Assembly: GCA_012522285.1 (NCBI GenBank)
Contig: JAAYKS010000266.1
Coordinates: 1 to 5,748, forward strand
Source of the DNA: Clostridiaceae bacterium
Lineage (GTDB): Bacteria > Bacillota > Clostridia > Saccharofermentanales > UBA5734
Length of the DNA: 5,748 bases
Reading direction: 5' to 3'
A program made the translations under genes and the position numbers. The notes under the pieces are model-generated. The model searched no databases. It was not told where the DNA came from and was given only the letters and a program-made list of their open reading frames with translations. Of the stretch, positions 1-4,939 are shown one piece after another (positions within the stretch are counted from its first letter, which is position 1; each line of letters opens with the position of its first letter).

Positions 1-1
1 C

Positions 2-247
2 CTGGACGATCTCGTCAGCCGGTCGCCCGACATGAAAGTCAATCTCGCCGCCTTGTCCAGGCTCGCGCCGTTTTTATCGAAAGAGACATTGGGCAAACTG
101 GCTCTCCAGGCCGTGGAATCCGGCTCTGCGCGAGACATCGGCCGTCTGGCGCCGTTCCTCCCCAAGGAGGTACTGCACCAGCTGGCCGACCGGATTCTCA
201 AAGAAGGCGGGGCATCCTGGCTGCACAAGATCGGCCCGTTTTTGTGA
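2..247 (+). CDS. C-terminal part of a helical 28-residue 'APFL'-repeat protein (partial)
   Basis: The reading frame is open from the left edge (first full codon at base 2) to TGA at 245-247, so this is the 3' end of a longer gene. The ATG at 32 has no Shine-Dalgarno sequence and falls inside a repeat, so I do not take it as the start. The visible 81 residues are a tandem repeat. LAPFLSKE, LAPFLPKE and a final IGPFL are spaced exactly 28 residues (84 bases) apart, counting from the conserved leucine or isoleucine, and the protein ends on the third copy. Between the APFL motifs lie two amphipathic helices with regularly placed Leu, Ile and Val, as expected for a stacked alpha-helical (solenoid-like) repeat. 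A more divergent copy appears to lie further upstream. I do not recognise a named family with confidence and assign no function. A role as a protein-interaction scaffold is only a guess. A hairpin after the stop suggests it is a separate unit from the next gene. Confidence 0.7.
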   Translation: MDDLVSRSPDMKVNLAALSRLAPFLSKETLGKLALQAVESGSARDIGRLAPFLPKEVLHQLADRILKEGGASWLHKIGPFL

Positions 248-253
248 GTTCTA

Positions 254-283
254 TGGGGGCGGTGCGATCCGGTGCCGCCCCTA
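254..283 (+). terminator. Candidate transcription terminator hairpin after the repeat-protein gene
   Basis: Seven bases after the stop codon, GGGGCGG (256-262) pairs perfectly with CCGCCCC (275-281). The stem can extend inward through two G-U wobbles and a C-G pair to a six-base loop, and outward by a T-A and a G-T pair. The downstream run is CGCTCTCTT rather than a clean T-tract, so intrinsic termination is plausible but may be leaky. Confidence 0.5.
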
Positions 284-319
284 CGCTCTCTTGTGGGAAT
301 CGCCCAAACAGTTAGGTAG

Positions 320-325
320 TATAAT
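320..325 (+). promoter_or_regulatory. Candidate -10 box (TATAAT) for the MoaF-sulfatase operon
   Basis: A perfect sigma-70-type -10 hexamer sits 75 bases before the MoaF start codon and just after the upstream gene's hairpin. No good -35 hexamer is present 16-18 bases upstream; the region around 296-302 reads GGAATCG. If real, the promoter may be weak alone and depend on an activator. Transcription would begin near 331-333, leaving a leader of about 70 bases. Confidence 0.45.
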
Positions 326-339
326 GATCTGGATGCACA

Positions 340-355
340 CCGCGCGAAAGCACGG
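340..355 (+). other. GAAA-tetraloop hairpin in the leader of the MoaF-sulfatase operon
   Basis: CCGCGC (340-345) pairs with GCACGG (350-355) across a GAAA loop (346-349), with a single C-A mismatch in a six-pair stem. GNRA tetraloops are a typical feature of structured RNA. The hairpin lies between the candidate -10 box and the ribosome binding site at 387. It matches no riboswitch class I recognise and may simply stabilise the mRNA. Confidence 0.35.
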
Positions 356-400
356 AGTCGGCGATCTGTGATCTGCTACCAAACCCAGGAGGGCGATGCG

Positions 401-2185
401 ATGTTTTTCACCCGTTACAACCCGATGACCCCGGAAGAAATCGACCGCAAAACGGCAGCACAACTCAAAGCGAACGGGCCGATGTGTACCGACCTCGCGG
501 GCTGGACCTTTCAAGTGCGCTGCGAAGGGGCATATGCGCCGCAAGAACTGGCATATAAAATTCTCGACGCAGATCGGCTCCAATGCACCGAAAACGGTGT
601 GACGTTTGACGCCCCTTATGCTGCGATCTCACTCGGACCGGTGGTGCTTCTCACCCACCTCGTCCCGGGCACCTCGCGCGGTTGGCATCTGGTGATCGAC
701 ACCCGGAACGGGGCTTTGACCGCGTTTGAGACCTGGTTTGGCATCGAGGTTCCGGTCGGCGGCAATCTTGTCGGCACGGTCCCGCCCACCGGCTCCCGCT
801 CGATCCCCCGCGAGATCCAGCGACACGTCCACTTTGGCTGGGCGGACCGGGGAGACGGAAGCCAACCTGAGAAACTTCACACGTATACCAACCGGCTCGA
901 AGGGCGGGGCATGCACTGGCGGCAGGACGACGGCTATGAACTCCTGACCTTTTTCCCCAGTGTCGTGTGCTCCACCTTTGTCGAGCTGAGCGACCCGCGC
1001 GGCGGCATCACGATGACCAACCCGTCGGACCACATCCGGATCGACGACACCCACTACATCTATACGCGCTGGGATGTCGAGTTTTCCGGGCGGATGTGGA
1101 TCGAGATGCTGGATTTTTATGAGATGCGCGCGGCCGGGATGGTGCTCGGGTTCGACGAACAGGACGCGTTGACCTACGCGCTGCACCGGGCGGACCTCGA
1201 AGTCACCGGGGATGCCGCGCATCTCGAAACCATCACAGCCAACGGCGACCAGGCCCCTCCGATGCCGACTCTCCGGAGCAAAGGCGCGCGGTATGCGTAC
1301 CGCCCGATGGACATCGACGTCCCGATGACCCGGGAGGAGGCACACCGCCACGCCGCGGCGTCCCAGCAGATATTTGGAGCCGGCGGTACCCACGTTATGG
1401 ACAGCCGTTACAACCTTCCCTTCTCGCACTATCTGGTGGGCAAACAATTCCGGGTTCGGCTGGACGGGGAACAACACACCGCCGCGCCTTGGGCCGGTAC
1501 CGGAGAGCCAGTCTACGAGTACGACATCACCGGTCCGGACCTGCTGCGGTGGCGGTTCCCGGGCGGGCAATGGCAAGAGGAACCCTACATCGCCTTCGAG
1601 CCGGCGAAAGACCTGATCCTGTTTTCTCATATGCTGACCGGGGACCCGGACTATGCAAACATCACGCAGGCGGTGGATTTTTCCACAGGGCTCGCGACGA
1701 CAGTACGTGCGCAAATCGGGAACTGGCACAGCGAGTGGGAAGCCGGTGGGCACGCGAAGTTCGGGGTACTGGAATATGGGGATCTCGTTCCCCCGTTTGC
1801 GAGGCGGCACCATTTCACGACCGATCTGGTGGGCAAGAGTTACGCCTGGGCGTATTCCGAAACCATGAGTTCGATCCATGTGTACAGTTCGCCCGAAAGC
1901 TTTAGCTGGACGATTTTCCAAAACGACAACAGCGGCGGCGCGACCTGGAGCAGCCCGTGCTTTTATATCAAGCTGCGCGAGGACGCGTACCTGTTCCAGT
2001 GGGGCGAGGAAAACTGCAACGGCACCCAAGGTCTGGTGGTGTTCAACCCCAACCTGATGCAAGACAGCGGATTTTCCTACGGGGTGAACCACGAGCGTCT
2101 AAGCTTGCACGTCACCGGCGCTTACGCCCGGAGTCTGGGACGGTTCGACATTCTCCGGTATTATGATAAAACGAGAAGCCTGTAG
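401..2185 (+). CDS. Double-length MoaF-family protein (two tandem MoaF units, calycin-like)
   Basis: This is a 594-residue protein of the MoaF family. It starts at ATG 401, eight bases after AGGAGG (387-392); an in-frame GTG at 368 and an out-of-frame ATG at 396 are poorer choices. Family members usually have about 260-300 residues in an N- and a C-terminal calycin-like half, so this is two units in tandem. Each half opens with an L-x-G strand motif: L32-A-G, L166-E-G, L345-V-G and L476-V-G. Spacings are 134 residues in unit 1 and 131 in unit 2, with the units 310-313 residues apart. Unit 2 (about 340-594) is the more canonical, with DLVGK (475-479), a Tyr-Leu-Phe-x-Trp strand and a closing Gly-Phe-Ser-Tyr-Gly. 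Unit 1 is divergent. H142-V-H-F-G in unit 1 matches H451-A-K-F-G in unit 2. Residues about 286-340 are a linker. No signal peptide or membrane segment is seen. The biochemical role of MoaF proteins is not established; ligand binding is inferred from the fold. Despite its common name, nothing nearby indicates molybdenum cofactor synthesis. The sulfatase gene follows after 25 bases. Confidence 0.83.
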   Translation: MFFTRYNPMTPEEIDRKTAAQLKANGPMCTDLAGWTFQVRCEGAYAPQELAYKILDADRLQCTENGVTFDAPYAAISLGPVVLLTHLVPGTSRGWHLVIDTRNGALTAFETWFGIEVPVGGNLVGTVPPTGSRSIPREIQRHVHFGWADRGDGSQPEKLHTYTNRLEGRGMHWRQDDGYELLTFFPSVVCSTFVELSDPRGGITMTNPSDHIRIDDTHYIYTRWDVEFSGRMWIEMLDFYEMRAAGMVLGFDEQDALTYALHRADLEVTGDAAHLETITANGDQAPPMPTLRSKGARYAYRPMDIDVPMTREEAHRHAAASQQIFGAGGTHVMDSRYNLPFSHYLVGKQFRVRLDGEQHTAAPWAGTGEPVYEYDITGPDLLRWRFPGGQWQEEPYIAFEPAKDLILFSHMLTGDPDYANITQAVDFSTGLATTVRAQIGNWHSEWEAGGHAKFGVLEYGDLVPPFARRHHFTTDLVGKSYAWAYSETMSSIHVYSSPESFSWTIFQNDNSGGATWSSPCFYIKLREDAYLFQWGEENCNGTQGLVVFNPNLMQDSGFSYGVNHERLSLHVTGAYARSLGRFDILRYYDKTRSL

Positions 2186-2210
2186 GGGCGACTTTTTCGG
2201 GAGGAACCGT

Positions 2211-3758
2211 ATGAAACCCAATATCCTGATTGTGATGACCGACCAGCAGCGCGCCGATCTACGCAAGGCGGAGGGCTACCCGCTCGACACCATGCCTTTC
2301 CTCGACGAGTGGAGCCAGAGCGGCACCGACTTTCGCGGTGCGTACACCCCCAACCCGACCTGCATGCCCGCACGTGTGAGCCTGTTTACCGGACGGTACC
2401 CGAACTGCCACCACGTCCGCACCAACCACAACGCCGTCGACGCTTTTTACACCGACGACCTGCTCGACGTGCTCAAGCAAGCCGGCTACCGGACCGCACT
2501 CTGCGGCAAAAACCACTCCCACCGCGCACTGTCCGATTTCGACTTTTGCGAAGCAAACGGACACGATGGACCGGACCGGGACTACGACCGGGATCCGGCT
2601 GAAAGAGAATTCGACGCATTCATGAAATCCCTCCGCCATCGCGAGTGCCACACCCCTTCGCCCTGCACCGTGCAAGAGCAGCAGCCTTACCGGAACGTCT
2701 CGGCCGCTTTCCGGTTTATGGATTCCATGAAGCGGGATCAACCGTTTTTTGCCTGGGTCTCCTTTGCGGAGCCCCACAATCCCTACCAGGTCCCGGCCCC
2801 TTATTTCGACATGTTTCCGCCGGAATCCCTGCCGCCTTTGCACACCTCGACCGAGGACCTCGCTGCCAAAGGGCACCGCTATCCCTGGCTTCGCGCGTGT
2901 TGGGAAACCGCCTTTGGCGAGGATACTGAAAGGAACATCGCGCGCACACGCTCCAACTACCACGGCATGCTCCGGCTGATCGACGACCAGTTCCGCCGCC
3001 TGATCGAAGGAGGCCGGGCACGCTGGCTGTACGACAACACCATCATCCTGTTCGTCTCCGATCACGGGGACTTTTCAGGCGAGTACGGACTCATCCGCAA
3101 AGGCCCCGATCTGCCGGAACTCCTCGCGCGGATCCCGATGGCATGGCATGTACCGAACCTCCCCGCACAGGGAAGCAAGAGCAGCTGCTTTACCAACCTG
3201 GTCGATGTCTTCCCCACCCTCTGCGATCTGGCCGGACTGGAAGTGCCGTTCGGGGTGCAGGGCAAGAGCCTGGTCCCGCTGCTCGACGGATCGGACAGTC
3301 ACCGCGAAGAGTTCGCCGTCGCCTATGCGGAAACCGGCTTTTCCGGGCTGTACTGGAACGAGCGGGACGGACTGAACCAGAAGGCGGAAGGCGCGATCAA
3401 CCCCGGGTGCACCTATGACTGCCTCAACACCTGGACCCAGAGCGGCCAGGTCCGGATGGCGCGCAAGAGTAACTTCAAAATCCAGGCAGACATGATGGGC
3501 ACCGGCTACCTGTATGATCTGGAAAACGATCCGTTCGAGGTCGACAACCTGTGGGACGATCCGGCGCACCTCGCGACCAAAGCCGACATGCTCGCGACCT
3601 TGCTCGCGGAGACCCTCAAAGCCAACGACCCGCTCCCCGCGCCGCGGAACCGGTATCGCACCAAAATCCACCCCAAGGGATACTGGCACGATCCGGACTT
3701 TGTCGCAGACGACCCCGGAGTACGGGTCCTGGATCCGGTACTGCAGAAAAAGCGCTGA
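2211..3758 (+). CDS. Cytoplasmic formylglycine-type sulfatase (alkaline phosphatase superfamily)
   Basis: This 515-residue enzyme is predicted to hydrolyse sulfate esters. It starts at ATG 2211 behind GGGAGGA (2199-2205); the in-frame ATG at 2163 overlaps the previous gene and lacks a binding site. Sulfatase landmarks appear in order. The N-terminal metal site is T-D11-Q12-Q-R. The maturation motif is C51-M-P-A-R followed by a typical SLFTGRYP stretch; Cys51 would become the catalytic formylglycine. G-K100-N-H102 follows, then the E-P-H189-N-P-Y loop and the second metal site S-D284-H285-G-D with G-L-I-R-K297-G. The C-terminal subdomain has Y433-L-Y-D-L-E-N-D-P. Length is typical. GKNH argues against the phosphonate monoester hydrolases. 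CMPAR replaces the common CxPSR but keeps the essential Cys, Pro and Arg. There is no signal peptide and there are 11 cysteines, both fitting a reducing cytoplasm. A maturase (anSME or FGE) is needed but is not in the window. The exact substrate cannot be read from the sequence; sulfated sugars or aryl sulfates are both possible. Confidence 0.94.
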   Translation: MKPNILIVMTDQQRADLRKAEGYPLDTMPFLDEWSQSGTDFRGAYTPNPTCMPARVSLFTGRYPNCHHVRTNHNAVDAFYTDDLLDVLKQAGYRTALCGKNHSHRALSDFDFCEANGHDGPDRDYDRDPAEREFDAFMKSLRHRECHTPSPCTVQEQQPYRNVSAAFRFMDSMKRDQPFFAWVSFAEPHNPYQVPAPYFDMFPPESLPPLHTSTEDLAAKGHRYPWLRACWETAFGEDTERNIARTRSNYHGMLRLIDDQFRRLIEGGRARWLYDNTIILFVSDHGDFSGEYGLIRKGPDLPELLARIPMAWHVPNLPAQGSKSSCFTNLVDVFPTLCDLAGLEVPFGVQGKSLVPLLDGSDSHREEFAVAYAETGFSGLYWNERDGLNQKAEGAINPGCTYDCLNTWTQSGQVRMARKSNFKIQADMMGTGYLYDLENDPFEVDNLWDDPAHLATKADMLATLLAETLKANDPLPAPRNRYRTKIHPKGYWHDPDFVADDPGVRVLDPVLQKKR

Positions 3759-3785
3759 CCAAATCGGTACAGGCCGTTCGTTCTT

Positions 3786-3814
3786 CGGGTGCCGCCTGTT
3801 GCCGCGCGCACCCG
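3786..3814 (+). other. Intercistronic hairpin between sulfatase and acetyltransferase genes
   Basis: CGGGTGC (3786-3792) pairs perfectly with GCACCCG (3808-3814) across a 15-base loop. No T-tract follows; the acetyltransferase ribosome binding site begins 11 bases later. It is more likely an mRNA-stability or partial-termination element than a full terminator, so it does not clearly separate the two genes. Confidence 0.35.
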
Positions 3815-3837
3815 GGAAGCCGGGAAGGAGACCGAAG

Positions 3838-4737
3838 ATGGCCGTCACGATGGATCGGAATCCCGGAGCGATGGGCTTTTCCGCCGCTTACGAGGAAGTG
3901 CGGGCATTTCTGCTCGCCTTCGATGCGGACGGCGTTACGGCCGAGTCGTTTCTGTGGGGCCGGTGGGAATGGATCTTCTGTAAGCACGGATTCGACCCGG
4001 TCCGGCGTCCGCTGATCGATGTATGGCGGGACGATGGCCGCGTCGTCGGGCTGGTCACCAACGAGGAAGCTCCGTCCGGGTACGCCTGGTTCTGCCTGGA
4101 TCCGGCCTACCCGGAACTCCGGGCTGAGATGCTGGCGCATGCGGAACGGTACCTGCGAGACGAAAAAGCCATCCGTGTGCAGATCGACAACCGGGATCTC
4201 GCGTTCCAGAAGCTGGCGGCGCGAGCCGGATACCATGCGACGAATGAAAGCGAGGAACTGGCGGTACTGCCGGTCGACGCGCACGACCTGTCCTATGTAC
4301 TGCCTCCGGGCTACCATACGGAAAGCATGGCGGACTTCTACGATGTCCGCAAATTCAACCGCCTGATGTGGCGCGGGTTCAACCATGAGGGAGAGCCGCC
4401 GGAGTCCGAACAGGTCTTGTTGGACCGAAGCCGGCAGCTTTTGGGACCCCACGAGGATCTGGATCTCAACATCGTCGTCGTAGCGCCGGACGGCAGCTTT
4501 GCTTCCTACTGCGGCATGTGGCACGAGTACGGGAGCACACACGCCCTGGTCGAGCCGGTCGCGACCGATCCGGACCACCGCAGAAAAGGGCTGGGTCGGG
4601 CGGCTGTGCTGGAGGGCATTCGCCGGTGCGCAGCGCGCGGAGCCGAAGACGCGTATGTGGGATCCGCACAGCCGTTCTATTACGCCATCGGATTCCATCC
4701 CTGGCTCAGCAAAACATGGTGGAAAAAAGAATTGTAA
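3838..4737 (+). CDS. Tandem-domain GNAT family N-acetyltransferase
   Basis: This 299-residue protein is predicted to transfer an acetyl (or acyl) group from coenzyme A to an amine or similar acceptor. It starts at ATG 3838, seven bases after AAGGAG (3825-3830); the open frame extends upstream into the sulfatase gene, but without a usable start. It has two GNAT-like halves. The C-terminal half (from about L155-P-P-G-Y) carries the motif A signature E-P-V-A-T-D-P-D-H-R-R248-K-G-L-G253, the pyrophosphate-binding loop of the coenzyme A site. It also has the usual ending F280-Y-Y-A-I-G-F286 and a Trp-rich C-terminus. The N-terminal half (about 13-150) keeps the general pattern, including a late L-A-A-R-A-G-Y, but lacks an R-x-x-G-x-G loop, so it is probably structural or substrate-binding. 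Such one-active-domain double GNATs are common in Bacillota. It lies 79 bases after the sulfatase in the same orientation and may share its transcript. The acceptor is unknown; an amine or amino sugar from the same pathway is a guess. Confidence 0.85.
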   Translation: MAVTMDRNPGAMGFSAAYEEVRAFLLAFDADGVTAESFLWGRWEWIFCKHGFDPVRRPLIDVWRDDGRVVGLVTNEEAPSGYAWFCLDPAYPELRAEMLAHAERYLRDEKAIRVQIDNRDLAFQKLAARAGYHATNESEELAVLPVDAHDLSYVLPPGYHTESMADFYDVRKFNRLMWRGFNHEGEPPESEQVLLDRSRQLLGPHEDLDLNIVVVAPDGSFASYCGMWHEYGSTHALVEPVATDPDHRRKGLGRAAVLEGIRRCAARGAEDAYVGSAQPFYYAIGFHPWLSKTWWKKEL

Positions 4738-4843
4738 GCGAGAACTACGGTTTTCCCTTTCTCATTTTGATCCCAAAATACACCGCCGTCCCCACGTCCG
4801 CAGTTCCCAGTACGCCTATATAACAGTCAGCGCCATAGGGAGC

Positions 4844-4862
4844 CGGTGTTTCTTCCACACCG
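4844..4862. promoter_or_regulatory. Inverted repeat, candidate operator or weak terminator upstream of GH2
   Basis: CGGTGT (4844-4849) and ACACCG (4857-4862) form a perfect six-base inverted repeat around a seven-base spacer. Its right arm falls where the -35 region of the TATACT promoter would be, so a repressor or activator could bind here. As RNA it is a six-pair hairpin followed by only three T residues, which makes a terminator role less likely. Confidence 0.4.
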
Positions 4863-4881
4863 TTTCACATATCTGATTGCG

Positions 4882-4887
4882 TATACT
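4882..4887 (+). promoter_or_regulatory. Candidate -10 box (TATACT) for the GH2 gene
   Basis: TATACT differs from the consensus -10 at one position and lies 52 bases before the GH2 start codon. A TTTCAC at 4863-4868 is only 13 bases upstream, too close for a standard -35. A TG sits two bases before the box rather than one, so the extended -10 is imperfect. A regulated promoter is plausible but unproven. Confidence 0.4.
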
Positions 4888-4939
4888 GGATCTGGGTATC
4901 TGTCTTGCGCACCATCCGAACCGAAACGGAGGATTTGCC

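Larger units (their letters stand above)
4738..4939. other. Intergenic region between the acetyltransferase and GH2 genes
   Basis: This 202-base gap is visibly richer in A and T than the flanking genes and has no convincing small gene. It contains the inverted repeat, the candidate -10 box and the GH2 ribosome binding site GGAGG (4928-4932, seven bases before the start). A short possible stem (GAGAA with TTCTC, about 4740-4765) just after the acetyltransferase stop is too weak to call a terminator. A second TATAAC box at 4819-4824 lacks a -35 partner. Confidence 0.6.

Noticed and set aside
332..400. A known riboswitch in the leader before the MoaF-family gene
   Set aside because: The leader is only about 70 bases. 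Apart from one GAAA hairpin I find none of the conserved cores of the classes I can recall, such as cyclic di-GMP, SAM, cobalamin or the molybdenum cofactor motif.
629..2092. A 487-codon open frame on the - strand opposite the MoaF-family gene
   Set aside because: It lies wholly opposite a gene with recognisable domains, has no recognisable motif, and is explained by GC-rich codon bias suppressing stops on the other strand.
401..2185. A role in molybdenum cofactor synthesis, as the MoaF name would suggest
   Set aside because: No moa, mob or moe gene is in the window, and the family has no established step in cofactor synthesis. The sulfatase context points elsewhere.
2211..3758. Phosphonate monoester hydrolase instead of sulfatase
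   Set aside because: Those enzymes share the Cys-x-Pro-Ala-Arg type motif, but this protein has G-K-N-H at 99-102 and the sulfatase-type S-D-H-G-D with R-K-G at 296-298.
3514..3837. Upstream extension of the acetyltransferase frame into the sulfatase gene
   Set aside because: The extra 108 residues are Arg/Thr/Pro-rich out-of-frame sequence of the sulfatase. ATG 3838 has a well-placed AAGGAG and begins GNAT-like sequence.
3616..4698. A 360-codon open frame on the - strand across the sulfatase-GNAT junction
   Set aside because: It spans the end of one real gene and most of another, and its translation resembles no family. It is a codon-bias shadow, as are the other - strand frames at 2259-3065 and 3075-3848.
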